A stretch of 64,000 nt of DNA from BJHL01 sp040378885 (GTDB lineage Bacteria; Planctomycetota; Phycisphaerae; Phycisphaerales; UBA1924): the NCBI GenBank assembly GCA_046316615.1, contig JBKDAN010000052.1, forward strand, positions 60,428-124,427, in the 5' to 3' direction. The notes beneath the pieces were generated by a model. The model saw nothing but the letters and a program-made list of their open reading frames with translations. It was not told the DNA's origin and did no database searches. Made by a program: the position numbers and the translations under genes. Each line of letters opens with the position of its first letter. Position 1 is the stretch's first letter. Below are positions 45,810 to 54,784 of the stretch, one piece after another.

Positions 45810-47744
45810 ATGGCAGTTTCTTCGAATCGGATCATGGGTCTTGTGCTGGCGGCTGGGGTGGCATCGGCAGCGTGCGCAAGTGTGACGCTCGAGGCGGTCA
45901 TTCGTCGCGCTGATACGCCACCCGGCATTCCGGGTGAGTTCTTCGCGACGTTTGCGTTCAGCAATCCCAAGATTGACAACGCCGGCAATGTTGTCGTTGA
46001 CGTGGTGCTCGACACGACTGGGGGCGGCACTGCGACGACGTCGAACCGCCGGGCGACGTATTACGGCGGGCCGGGCACGATGCAATTGCTGGCACGCGAC
46101 GGCGGCATCGCGGGCTTCCCAGTGCTGCCCAATCCCAACAACTGGACGCACAACACGACGACGAACGGCGCGGGGCTGGCGCAGGGCTCGACCATCGCTC
46201 CCAACGGGCGGATGATGATTTCGTCCAACCTCAACGGTCCGGGCGCGACGACGACGAACAACACCGCCTTCTGGACGGGTGCAGCCGGCTCGCTGGCGGT
46301 GGTGGCCCAGCGCGGCGTTGTGCCCGCGACCGCGCCGGGCACGAGCGGCGCGATCTGGAACAGCAACCTCAACCTCAGCCCGTCGCAGTTTGACGTGAAC
46401 AACGCGGGGCAAGTGGTCTTCAACAGCCAGTTGACAGGTGGCGACACCGTGACCAGCGGCGCGGGCCAGAACAACTCGGGCGTGTGGATCGGTTCGCCCG
46501 GAAACGTGCAGATGGTGATGCGTCAGGGGCAGAGCAACGTCACAGGTCTGAACGACATCTTCAGTGGTTTGCCTGATCCCACGCTGCAACTGGGTGCGGC
46601 TTCAACGTTCGGTCTCAAGTTGAACGGACTGGGCCAAGTGGTGCTGCCAAACAAGCTGCGCGTGGGCTCCGGCGTGACGCCGGTCACGACGAACGATGAC
46701 GATGTGCTGCTGACGACAATCGGCGGCTCGCTGCGCTGCATTGCGCGGCAGGGTGATCAGGCTCCGGGCCTGCCGACGGGCTACACGTTCCGCACGGGCG
46801 CATCGTCGCCTTTCAGCACGCTGAGCTTCAGCCCGATCAACAACGCGGGCTCGATCTACGTGCTGGTCACGCTGGGCGGGCTGGCGGTGCCGGGCGTGGA
46901 TGATCTGGCGTTGTATCGCTTCAACGGTGGAACCTGGACGATCATCTGGCGTTCCGACGATTTGGCGCCGGTCACGGGCAGCGTGCTGGCGGGCTCGAAG
47001 TTCGCTTCGCTCAACCTGGGCAACACCCGGGTGAACAACGCCGAAACGCTTGCGCTCGCAGGCTTTCTCCGGCAGGACGCCACGCTCGAAACACCCGTCA
47101 CTGCCGCCAACGACGATGTGCTCTACATCTTCCCGGTCGGTCAGCCGGCGCAACTTGTCGTGCGTGCGGGCGACCTGATGAATCTGCCCGGATTCCCGCC
47201 CGATGCGGTGTGGGATTACAACGGTGCGAATGCTGGTGGCGGGTTCAACAACCTCGGGCAGTACGCGTTCACGTCGCGATTCACGGGCACGGGCATCACG
47301 CTCGGTGTCAACGACAACGCCGTATTCATCTGGGATCCCGTGCAGGGCATCCAGATGGTCGCGAAGACGGGCGAGCAGTATGGTGATCCGCTCACGATGG
47401 CACCGGCGACGCAGCTCAGCATCGACGGCCGCGGCAATGGCGAAGGCGGCTCGGCGGGTTTCAGCGACACGGGCTGGCTGGCCGTGCGCGTCGGCGACAA
47501 CATCGGCAACCAGATCGTCTACCGCGCGAAGGTCAATCCGCCCGTCGCCGGCTGCGATGACATCGACTTCAACAACAACGACGTCTTCCCCGAAGATCAG
47601 GACATCGTCGACTTCTTCGATGTGTTGGCAGGCGGCGATTGCCCGGCGTGCAACGACATCGACTTCAACAACAACGGCGTCTTCCCCGAAGACCAAGACG
47701 TTGCGGACTTCCTGAATGTGCTCGCCGGCGGCGAGTGCCCCTGA
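45810..47744 (+). CDS. Secreted NxxGxVVF-repeat protein with tandem dockerin module
   Basis: 644 aa from ATG 45810 (GAGGAG 7 nt upstream). The signal peptide ends near residue 23 (SAACAS). At least six repeats carry variants of N-x-x-G-x-x-x-F (IDNAGNVVVDV, VNNAGQVVFNS, LNGLGQVVLPN, INNAGSIYVLV, FNNLGQYAFTS), suggesting a propeller. C-terminal dockerin pair (47553-47741): DFNNNDVFPEDQDIVDFF and DFNNNGVFPEDQDVADFL. Function is unknown. Confidence 0.83.
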   Translation: MAVSSNRIMGLVLAAGVASAACASVTLEAVIRRADTPPGIPGEFFATFAFSNPKIDNAGNVVVDVVLDTTGGGTATTSNRRATYYGGPGTMQLLARDGGIAGFPVLPNPNNWTHNTTTNGAGLAQGSTIAPNGRMMISSNLNGPGATTTNNTAFWTGAAGSLAVVAQRGVVPATAPGTSGAIWNSNLNLSPSQFDVNNAGQVVFNSQLTGGDTVTSGAGQNNSGVWIGSPGNVQMVMRQGQSNVTGLNDIFSGLPDPTLQLGAASTFGLKLNGLGQVVLPNKLRVGSGVTPVTTNDDDVLLTTIGGSLRCIARQGDQAPGLPTGYTFRTGASSPFSTLSFSPINNAGSIYVLVTLGGLAVPGVDDLALYRFNGGTWTIIWRSDDLAPVTGSVLAGSKFASLNLGNTRVNNAETLALAGFLRQDATLETPVTAANDDVLYIFPVGQPAQLVVRAGDLMNLPGFPPDAVWDYNGANAGGGFNNLGQYAFTSRFTGTGITLGVNDNAVFIWDPVQGIQMVAKTGEQYGDPLTMAPATQLSIDGRGNGEGGSAGFSDTGWLAVRVGDNIGNQIVYRAKVNPPVAGCDDIDFNNNDVFPEDQDIVDFFDVLAGGDCPACNDIDFNNNGVFPEDQDVADFLNVLAGGECP

Positions 47745-47776
47745 TAGACACATGATGGATGCGTAACACACGATTC

Positions 47777-47806
47777 ACGCCGCTCGTCTCAACGGGCGAG
47801 CGGCGT
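47777..47806 (+). terminator. Terminator-like hairpin
   Basis: 10-bp perfect stem ACGCCGCTCG / CGAGCGGCGT with a 10-nt loop, about 35 bp after the stop. No T-tract follows, so activity is uncertain. Confidence 0.5.
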
Positions 47807-47890
47807 ATTGCTCGAGGCGTGCCGGATGATGCGGCGCGCCAGTCGGGGTCAGACGAAGCAGGGCGCGTGCGCCTCTCGAAAGGACGAATC

Positions 47891-49600
47891 ATGCTCTCAC
47901 GGAAGCGGTCTTTGGTAGTGGCTGGTCGGGTGTGCGGTGCGTCGCTCGTGCTGGCGGCGGGCGCGGTGGCTCAGCCCACGCTGATCATTTCGAGTGTGGC
48001 CGTGACGGACATCAGTCCGGATGGCAGCAAAGTCGTGGGCAGCATTTATGATGCCGGCGCGCTGGCCGGCTTTCCGACAATCGAAACGCGCGGTGTGGGC
48101 ACGCAGCGCATCAATCGGCCGATCATCGGCGGGTATGCTCGCATGAGCCCGGACATGACCACGGTCAGCTTCGACGCGGGCAATCTGGAGAACCTCAACA
48201 ACGCTTCAAACACCATTACGTACAACCCCGCGGTCGCAAACCAGTGGGAACGCGTTGCGGTGGGGCACGTCTGGACCAGCACTGGCGGCGTGTTCAACAT
48301 CGGTCCCGCCACCAATGGCAACCGCTGTGACTTCACCATGAACACAATCTCGGGTATCTCTGGCACCGGGCGGTACCTCGCGGTGACCGGATGGACGAAC
48401 GGCCCGTGCGGCCCCTATCGCGCGACCAGATACGACTCGTTGACCGATACGTTCACGCAGTTGCCCGTGTCGCAGGCTCCGCCGCCCTCAAATCAGTTCT
48501 CGCTTGCCACGCGCGTGTTCGATATCTCCGATGATGGCGACACGCTGGTGGGCGGCGATAACAACTGGAACACCAACTTCACCATTCGTCAGTATCGCGC
48601 TGCAGTATGGACGCGCAACCCCGCCACCAACACGTGGTCGCTGAACGTGCTGGACCCCAACGGTGGCGAGTTGTCTCGCATCTCGGGTGACGGACAAGTT
48701 GTCACGGGCCGCGATGCGACTGGGCAAGCCTGTCGGTGGGTCCGTGGTGCGGGCAACACGTGGACCAAGTTCCCTCTCGGCATCAATGCGCTGCCCACCA
48801 GCATCAACCACGATGGCTCCGTCATCGCGGGTGACCTGTTCATCTGGCGGGCCGACTTGAACGGCGGACAGGCCGTCGATCTGTATCAACACATCGCCAA
48901 CCTCGGCGGAGGCTTTCCAGGCATCACGTTCTTCAACCCGTTCGGCGCGATCACGTGGGGGATCTCGGATGACGGTACGCGCATTGCGATTCGCGGCTTG
49001 AACGAGACCAATCCGTGTCTGTCTACGTTCTTCAACGCCGTGCTCGATCTTGATGGTGGGCCGTGCGAAGCGCCACGGATTGCGCTCGATCCGGTGTCAG
49101 AGTTTGACGGCGGGCCGTCGGCGGGCAACTTCGGTATGACGTTCAACGTGATGGCTTCGGGCACCTATCCGCTGAACTATGTCTGGCAGAAGCAGGATTT
49201 GACCGGCGCCTGGGTCGATGTGGTTGACGACAACTGCGGCACATTCGATGCTCGGTTCTTTAACGCAACCGGATCGCGGACCAGCCAGTTGCGCCTGGGT
49301 TTCGTTTCTGACAGTTGGCGGGGCGTGTATCGCGCGATTGTCAGCAACAGTTGCGGCACAGTCACCTCGCAGCCCTTTACTGTCTGCGATGCATCGTGTG
49401 CGCCCTCATGCGACTCGATCGACTTCAACAACAACCAGGTCTTCCCTGAAGACCAAGACGTGATCGACTTCTTCAACGTGCTTTCGGGCGCGGCGTGCCC
49501 GGCGTGCAACGACATTGACTTCAACAACAACCAAGTCTTCCCTGAAGATCAAGACGTGATCGATTTCTTCAATGTGCTGGCCGGCGGCACCTGCTCGTAA
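47891..49600 (+). CDS. Secreted HAF-like repeat protein with Ig-like domain and tandem dockerin module
   Basis: 569 aa from ATG 47891 (AAAGGA 6 nt upstream). The signal peptide ends near residue 28 (GAVAQ). The body has 'DISPDGSKVVGS', 'ISDDGDTLVGGD' and 'ISGDGQVVTGRD', the extracellular HAF-type repeat style. An Ig-like domain follows (FNVMASGTYPLNYVWQKQDLTGAWVDV...). The dockerin pair (49409-49597) has two near-identical units, both DFNNNQVFPEDQDVIDFF, linked by CPAC. Confidence 0.83.
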   Translation: MLSRKRSLVVAGRVCGASLVLAAGAVAQPTLIISSVAVTDISPDGSKVVGSIYDAGALAGFPTIETRGVGTQRINRPIIGGYARMSPDMTTVSFDAGNLENLNNASNTITYNPAVANQWERVAVGHVWTSTGGVFNIGPATNGNRCDFTMNTISGISGTGRYLAVTGWTNGPCGPYRATRYDSLTDTFTQLPVSQAPPPSNQFSLATRVFDISDDGDTLVGGDNNWNTNFTIRQYRAAVWTRNPATNTWSLNVLDPNGGELSRISGDGQVVTGRDATGQACRWVRGAGNTWTKFPLGINALPTSINHDGSVIAGDLFIWRADLNGGQAVDLYQHIANLGGGFPGITFFNPFGAITWGISDDGTRIAIRGLNETNPCLSTFFNAVLDLDGGPCEAPRIALDPVSEFDGGPSAGNFGMTFNVMASGTYPLNYVWQKQDLTGAWVDVVDDNCGTFDARFFNATGSRTSQLRLGFVSDSWRGVYRAIVSNSCGTVTSQPFTVCDASCAPSCDSIDFNNNQVFPEDQDVIDFFNVLSGAACPACNDIDFNNNQVFPEDQDVIDFFNVLAGGTCS

Positions 49601-49635
49601 TCACGAACTGTTGATTGAGCGAACAGAATGAAGAA

Positions 49636-49673
49636 AACAGGCGTCAAACTGCACTTGCAGTCTGGCGCCTGTT
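49636..49673. terminator. Bidirectional terminator between convergent genes
   Basis: AACAGGCG / CGCCTGTT outer stem with ACTGC / GCAGT inner stem. On the minus strand it is followed by TTTCTT. It serves the DAHP synthase gene and probably the dockerin gene. Confidence 0.75.
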
Positions 49674-49707
49674 CTCGTTTCAAGAGGTCGGAGGCGGGGC
49701 GTCGAGC

Positions 49708-51093
49708 TCACTTGCCCATGCGAGCCAGCACAAATGCCAGCTCGAGAGCCTGGTGATAGTTCAGGCGCGGATCGCAAGCGCTCGCGTAGTTGGTGGTCAG
49801 GTCCTGCTCCGTCAAGCCGCCCGCACCGCCGGTGCACTCCGTGACATCCTCGCCCGTCAGCTCAAAGTGCACGCCGCCGAGCGTGACGCCTTCGGCCGCG
49901 TGGATGGCGTGAGCTGCGGTGAGCTCTTTCAGAATGTCGCTAAAGTTTCGTGTTTTCAGGCCGCCCGCGGTTGCGCGTGTGTTGCCGTGCATTGGATCGC
50001 AGATCCACAAGCCGCGTAGATCGCGAGCCTTTGCCGCCCTCAAGAGTCCCGGCAGGCCTGCTTCAACCTTGCTTGCACCCATGCGTGCGATGAAGACGAG
50101 TTTGCCGGGTTCGTTCGCCGGGTTCAGGCGAAGGGAGAGGTCAATCAACTCTGCAGGTGTGCAGTTCGCGCTGACTTTGACGCCCACCGGATTGCGAATT
50201 CCACGGAAGAACTCGACGTGCGCGCCATCGAGTTGGCGGGTGCGCTCGCCAATCCACGGCATGTGCGTGGTCAGGTCGTAGTAGCCTTCGCGGCGTGGCA
50301 CCCGGCGCGTTTGCGAGCTTTCGTACCACAGGCTGAGACCTTCGTGGCTGGTGAAGAACTCCACGCGTGTCAGATCATCTACGGTCTTCTCGCCCAGAGC
50401 TTCCATGAAGCGCAAGCCGTCGGCGAGGTTGGCGCACATCTTTTCGTACTCGGTGCGCAAGCTGGCGGGCAGGCCGGCTTGGCGCAGGAACGACAGATCC
50501 CAGTACTCCGGATGATGCAAGTCAGCGAAGCCGCCATCGACGAGGCTGCGCACGAAGTTGATGGTCATCGCAGCGTGCGAGTAGCCGGCGAGCAGCAGGT
50601 CAGCATCTGGTGTGCGCGAACTGGCGGAGAACTCGGGACGATTGACCAGATTACCGAAGTAGCTGGGCAGCGTCACTTCGCGAGCAGAGGGACCAGTGCC
50701 GATGAGGCGAGTTTCCGTCGCGCTGCTGCGAGGCTTGGCGTACTGACCCGCAATGCGACCGACACGGACGACGGGCTTTTTGAGTCCGTGCACAAGCACC
50801 ATGGACATTTGCAGCAGAATTTTGAGCTTGTTGGCGATCTGCGTGGGGTTGCAGTCGGCGAAACTCTCGGCGCAGTCGCCGCCCTGCAGGAGGAAGCGTT
50901 TGCCCTGCTCAGCATCGGCGAGCATGGCGCGGAGTTTTTCAATCTCCCAACTAGTGACGAGTGGTGGAAGTGCGCCCAGTTGTGAAACAACGCGCTGAAG
51001 CTGTTTCGGGTCGGGATATGCGACATCCTGGGCCCGCGGCATGCGCTGCCAGGATGTAGGATCCCACGGTTGCTGAGAATGGGAAGTTGTCAC
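49708..51093 (-). CDS. Class II 3-deoxy-7-phosphoheptulonate (DAHP) synthase
   Basis: 461 aa from GTG 51093; a GTG at 51126 is an alternative. The pattern is that of the plant/mycobacterial class II enzyme: WDPTSWQRMPRAQDVAYPD, LPPLVTSWEIEKLRAML, FLLQGGDCAESF, GRIAGQYAKPRSS, ARMGASKVEAGLPGLLRAAK, WICDPMHGNT and GGVHFELTGEDVTEC. It condenses phosphoenolpyruvate with erythrose 4-phosphate, the first step of aromatic amino acid synthesis, using a divalent metal bound by the conserved Cys, His, Glu and Asp. A single gene with no other shikimate genes nearby. Confidence 0.93.
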   Translation of the reverse strand: MTTSHSQQPWDPTSWQRMPRAQDVAYPDPKQLQRVVSQLGALPPLVTSWEIEKLRAMLADAEQGKRFLLQGGDCAESFADCNPTQIANKLKILLQMSMVLVHGLKKPVVRVGRIAGQYAKPRSSATETRLIGTGPSAREVTLPSYFGNLVNRPEFSASSRTPDADLLLAGYSHAAMTINFVRSLVDGGFADLHHPEYWDLSFLRQAGLPASLRTEYEKMCANLADGLRFMEALGEKTVDDLTRVEFFTSHEGLSLWYESSQTRRVPRREGYYDLTTHMPWIGERTRQLDGAHVEFFRGIRNPVGVKVSANCTPAELIDLSLRLNPANEPGKLVFIARMGASKVEAGLPGLLRAAKARDLRGLWICDPMHGNTRATAGGLKTRNFSDILKELTAAHAIHAAEGVTLGGVHFELTGEDVTECTGGAGGLTEQDLTTNYASACDPRLNYHQALELAFVLARMGK

Positions 51094-51174
51094 TGCGTGC
51101 AACGATAGAGGCTCGACGAGACACACGCCGCAGAAGCCGGCGCGGCTGTTTGTGCTGCGTACACGGATTGGTGT

Positions 51175-51969
51175 TCAGCTCGAGTGACGGATGATCGGCT
51201 CGCCCGGCGCGCCGCATTCGGGGCAGAGGGCAACGGGCTCAAGGCCAGCGCGCGAGTAGCCACAAGGACACAGTCCGGCCTGCTTCGCACGCCGTGCGGC
51301 GGCAAAATCCTCGAAAAAACGAGGCATATCAAGCAGGCCCCGGATGATCGCGACTGGTAGTGTCGCGAGTGTCGCGAGCCACAGCCAGCCCCACCAGACG
51401 ATGGATGTGCGCGGATCTGAGCGGACAAACACATCACGCGCGATGTCTGCGCGGTTCAAGCCTTTGGGGTCGGCGAGATAGGCTTTGTAGCCGTTCTTCG
51501 AGCCAAGCTCGCCAGGCATGGGCGATAGCGCGAGCTCGTCGGGCGTGAACAGATCCTTGCGCAGCAACTCCTGATGGAATGACCAATCTGACTTGCGAAA
51601 GAGCGGCGTGATGAAACCGGAGTGACGGACGTTGTGTTCGAAGTAGACGATCCACGACCCTTTGGGGCCGTCGACAAGATATTTCTGTTGATCTTCCCAG
51701 CTATTGAGATCCTCATAGCGCACAACGCGATGGTCGTTGCCTTCCTGCGGCACCATGATGCAGGTGTCAGAGATAGTCGCTCGCCGCAACATGTCATCGA
51801 GGCGACGAGACATGGTCGCATCTGCGCTCTTTGCGATCGTGAAGCCGTCCATGCCCGTGGATGTCGGCGTGGCGCGCAGCAGTACGAGCCACACGATAAT
51901 GAGGACGACGATCATGGCGGGGTGCCGCAAGATGCGTCGCCAGCGAGGTTGGAGCTTGCGTCGATGCAC
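51175..51969 (-). CDS. Two-TM membrane protein with C-terminal zinc ribbon
   Basis: 264 aa from GTG 51969 (ATG 51915 is an alternative). The N-terminal basic stretch and TM (MIVVLIIVWLVLLRA) are followed by a soluble domain of about 150 residues without a recognised family. A second TM (WWGWLWLATLATLPVAIIRGLL) leads to a tail ending CPCGYSRAGLEPVALCPECG, similar to the zinc ribbon of the protein at 5808-6350. Function is unknown. It is divergent from gatC. Confidence 0.65.
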   Translation of the reverse strand: MHRRKLQPRWRRILRHPAMIVVLIIVWLVLLRATPTSTGMDGFTIAKSADATMSRRLDDMLRRATISDTCIMVPQEGNDHRVVRYEDLNSWEDQQKYLVDGPKGSWIVYFEHNVRHSGFITPLFRKSDWSFHQELLRKDLFTPDELALSPMPGELGSKNGYKAYLADPKGLNRADIARDVFVRSDPRTSIVWWGWLWLATLATLPVAIIRGLLDMPRFFEDFAAARRAKQAGLCPCGYSRAGLEPVALCPECGAPGEPIIRHSS

Positions 51970-52048
51970 GTGCAATCTTTGTAGCCTTCGGTGTCGCGCG
52001 AAGTCCGAGGCCAAGCCCGTGGGGCCTGCGGGGCCAATATGCTTATGT

Positions 52049-52372
52049 ATGGCCCGCGAACTTTCCACAGATGACGTACGCAAAGTCGCCTCGCTTGCAC
52101 GATTGTCGTTGCGCGAGGAAGAAGTCGAGCAGATGCGCACTTCTCTGGGTGCAGCGCTTGCGTATATGGAGCGTTTGCAGGCGGTTGACACGCGTGGCGT
52201 CGAGCCGCTGTACAACGTCAACGACGGCGTTGCGGAGTTGCGCGGCGATGAGCCTGGCCCGGCGCTGCGGAACGAGCAATTGATGGGTATCGCGCCGCAG
52301 CCGCGCGACGCGTCAACGCACCCGCCGTTCATTCGGGTGCCGAAAGTGATTGACGAAGGCGGCGGCGCGTGA
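52049..52372 (+). CDS. gatC: Asp-tRNA(Asn)/Glu-tRNA(Gln) amidotransferase subunit C
   Basis: 107 aa from ATG 52049. The family pattern LSTDDVRKVASLARLSLREEEVEQM...LGAALAYMERLQAVDTRGVEPLYNV is diagnostic; GatC ends with a motif like 'fiVPKVI', here FIRVPKVIDEGGGA. It stabilises GatA in the complex that makes Gln-tRNA(Gln)/Asn-tRNA(Asn). gatA and gatB are not in the window. The stop overlaps the next gene's GTG start (GTGA). Confidence 0.92.
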   Translation: MARELSTDDVRKVASLARLSLREEEVEQMRTSLGAALAYMERLQAVDTRGVEPLYNVNDGVAELRGDEPGPALRNEQLMGIAPQPRDASTHPPFIRVPKVIDEGGGA

Positions 52373-53166
52373 GCGGTCGCGGTGTGAGCAAGCCGCTTGT
52401 CAGCGTCATTATGCCGCTGTACAACCGCGAGCGTTATGTTGCAGCGGCGATCAAGAGCGTTCAGGCGCAGACGTTCGCCGACTTTGAGCTGATCGTGTGC
52501 GATGACGGGTCGACTGATGCGTCACTCGCTGCGGCGAAGGCCGCTGCTGGTGACGACGTGCGCGTGCGGATCATCGCTATGGAGCACTTGGGTCTGGCTG
52601 CAACGCTGAAGCGTGCGCACGAACATGTGTCAACACCGTACATTGGCTGGCTGGATAGTGACGACATGCTTGCTCCGCAGGCGTTGGAGCGCACATACGC
52701 GGCGTTGTCGCGCGGCCCTCGTGTTGGCATGGTGTACACGCATCACGTGATGATCAGTGATGCGGGGCAGACACTGGGCCTTGGTCAACGATGCGCGATT
52801 CCGTACAGCAAGGATCGACTGCTTGTTGACTTCATGACGTTTCACTTTCGCTTGTATCGTCGGGATGCGTATGAGCGGGCCGGCGGCATCAACGCCAGCT
52901 TTATGACAGCACAGGACTACGACTTCTGTCTGCGCATGAGCGAAGTGACAGAGATTGCATGCATTCCTGAGCCGCTCTACCTGTATCGCATGGCGAGCGA
53001 CTCGATCTCGCATGTCAAGCGACTTGAGCAGATCGAGAGCTCAGCACGCGCGATTCGTGAAGCGCTTGTGCGGCGCGGACTTGCGGACCGAGCGGAACTG
53101 CGTGTCGAGATCGTGGGCAAGTTCAGCATTCGTCCCAAGGGCCAAGGCGGGTGGAACCAGGCGTGA
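52369..53166 (+). CDS. Family 2 glycosyltransferase
   Basis: 265 aa, translationally coupled to gatC by a 4-nt overlap (GTGA). GT-A fold motifs: VSVIMPLYNRERYVAAAIKSVQAQTF, DDGS at 45-48 and the DxD-type DSDD at 96-99, then MTAQDYDFCLRM (the acceptor-side ED-like motif). The donor sugar is unknown. The link to gatC is probably only transcriptional. Confidence 0.87.
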   Translation: MSGRGVSKPLVSVIMPLYNRERYVAAAIKSVQAQTFADFELIVCDDGSTDASLAAAKAAAGDDVRVRIIAMEHLGLAATLKRAHEHVSTPYIGWLDSDDMLAPQALERTYAALSRGPRVGMVYTHHVMISDAGQTLGLGQRCAIPYSKDRLLVDFMTFHFRLYRRDAYERAGGINASFMTAQDYDFCLRMSEVTEIACIPEPLYLYRMASDSISHVKRLEQIESSARAIREALVRRGLADRAELRVEIVGKFSIRPKGQGGWNQA

Positions 53167-53333
53167 GGGCACGCGCCCGGATGACCCCGGGGGCGTGTCG
53201 GCCTGTGTTTGGTGCTCATAACGCGACATTCACGCGGTTCTCGGGCGATTCGTGTTGGAAGACCGGCACGCAGCCAGTAGAATGCCGTCGCGATCGTGGG
53301 TGGTCGCACGGGCGAAAGTTTGGAGGAGAAGAC

Positions 53334-54689
53334 ATGTCGCGTGCTCTCATTGTGTGCCTGCTTGCAGGTGTCGCGCCATCGGCCATGGCGCAAAGCGTCA
53401 CGTTCACGCCGCTCGCACCGGCGCCGGCGCCGTACAGCGGCACAACCCAAGTCACAGCTATCGCAGGTAACGGGTCTCGCGTCGCGGGTAATGCCGAGAC
53501 GGCGACGGGTACATTCGTGCGCGCTGTTTCGTGGAATGCGGACGGCACGTTCGCCGGCGGCGCGCCGGCGGTCATTCCCGGCGAGGTGTCATTTGGCGCA
53601 GCGTTGGACCAGAACGGCGACGTGCTGTTTGGAACGCGCTGGCTTCCGTTCGGACCAACCTTCATCGAACGCCCGTTTCGATACAACATCGCTTCGGGCA
53701 GCTTCACGGTGTTTGCCACGTCGCTTGGTGGCAACACAACAGCCATGGAGCTCAACGACGTCAACGCGTCGGGCACGCTTGCGCTCATCACGCGTACTGA
53801 TCCTGCGACGGGTTTGAATGACGCCATTCGCGTTGACGTCTTGACCAGTGCGGTCACTGCACTGGGCAGCGATCAGCGCAACGGCTTCGCACTCAACGCG
53901 GCGGGCGATGTTGCGGTGGGCGAACTGGCTGACTCGAACTTCCGCGGTTGGCGTTTCGCCGTCGGCGCGCCGGCGGTCGATCAGAACACATGCGAGTTCA
54001 GCAACGATCAGCTCTGCCAGACACAGGTTGGCACACCGCTGCCTCGCAACGCCGACGCGCGTGCCGTCTCGGCTGAAGGCAACTGGATCGGCGGCGCGGC
54101 ACTTGTTGGCGACGGCTATGGCAACGGATTCGATGTGCCCTACGCGACCAACGGCACTGACCTCTTCGTCGCTTCGATCGATGGTTGCGGCTATGGCGGC
54201 GGAGCGACGCTTGATATCTCGTCAGAGAGCGCGGTGGGCGGGCCCGTTGTTGTGGGCCGATTCGGCTGCAACAACCAGCCCCAGGCGTTCTTCTGGACGG
54301 CGGCTGACGGGCTGGTGAACCTGCAGAACTACTTGAGTGATGCGGGTCTTGACCTGAGCAACTGGTTCCTGACGGAAGCGACTGCAGTGTCAGACGATGG
54401 TCTGACCATCGCGGGCAACGGGTTCTTCGGTGGACAGTTCCGCAGTTGGGTCGCGACGCGCGTGCCAGCCGGTGCGGCGTGCGACGACATTGACTTCAAC
54501 AACAACGGGGTCTTCCCGGAAGATCAGGATGTCGTCGACTTCTTCGAAGTACTTGCGGGTGGCTCGCCCGGCACCTGCGATCCGGTGGAAGGCTGCAACG
54601 ACATCGACTTCAACAACAACGATGTCTTTCCGGAGGATCAGGATGTGATTGACTTCTTCGAAGTGCTTGCGGGTGGTGAGTGTCCATAA
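53334..54689 (+). CDS. Secreted HAF-like repeat protein with spaced tandem dockerin module
   Basis: 451 aa from ATG 53334 (GGAGGAGAAGAC directly upstream). The signal peptide ends near residue 20 (PSAMAQ). Repeats such as IAGNGSRVAGNAE, LDQNGDVLFGTRW, LNAAGDVAVGEL and VSDDGLTIAGNGF indicate an HAF/NxxG-type secreted repeat fold. Dockerin units (54480-54686) are DFNNNGVFPEDQDVVDFF and DFNNNDVFPEDQDVIDFF. They are separated by a longer linker (GGSPGTCDPVEGCND) than the usual CxxC. Confidence 0.82.
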   Translation: MSRALIVCLLAGVAPSAMAQSVTFTPLAPAPAPYSGTTQVTAIAGNGSRVAGNAETATGTFVRAVSWNADGTFAGGAPAVIPGEVSFGAALDQNGDVLFGTRWLPFGPTFIERPFRYNIASGSFTVFATSLGGNTTAMELNDVNASGTLALITRTDPATGLNDAIRVDVLTSAVTALGSDQRNGFALNAAGDVAVGELADSNFRGWRFAVGAPAVDQNTCEFSNDQLCQTQVGTPLPRNADARAVSAEGNWIGGAALVGDGYGNGFDVPYATNGTDLFVASIDGCGYGGGATLDISSESAVGGPVVVGRFGCNNQPQAFFWTAADGLVNLQNYLSDAGLDLSNWFLTEATAVSDDGLTIAGNGFFGGQFRSWVATRVPAGAACDDIDFNNNGVFPEDQDVVDFFEVLAGGSPGTCDPVEGCNDIDFNNNDVFPEDQDVIDFFEVLAGGECP

Positions 54690-54709
54690 AGCGAGCGTGC
54701 GAAGCCATG

Positions 54710-54738
54710 AACCCGCCGAACCAGGCGGGTTTTTTCTT
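54710..54738 (+). terminator. Strong terminator after the HAF-like gene
   Basis: Perfect 8-bp stem AACCCGCC / GGCGGGTT with a 6-nt loop, then TTTTTTCTT. It separates this gene from the beta-lactamase-type gene and argues against starting that gene at the upstream frame opening. Confidence 0.9.
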
Positions 54739-54784
54739 GGACATGAACATGCAATTGCGCGAGCGCGACGGCGTTGGACCTGTT

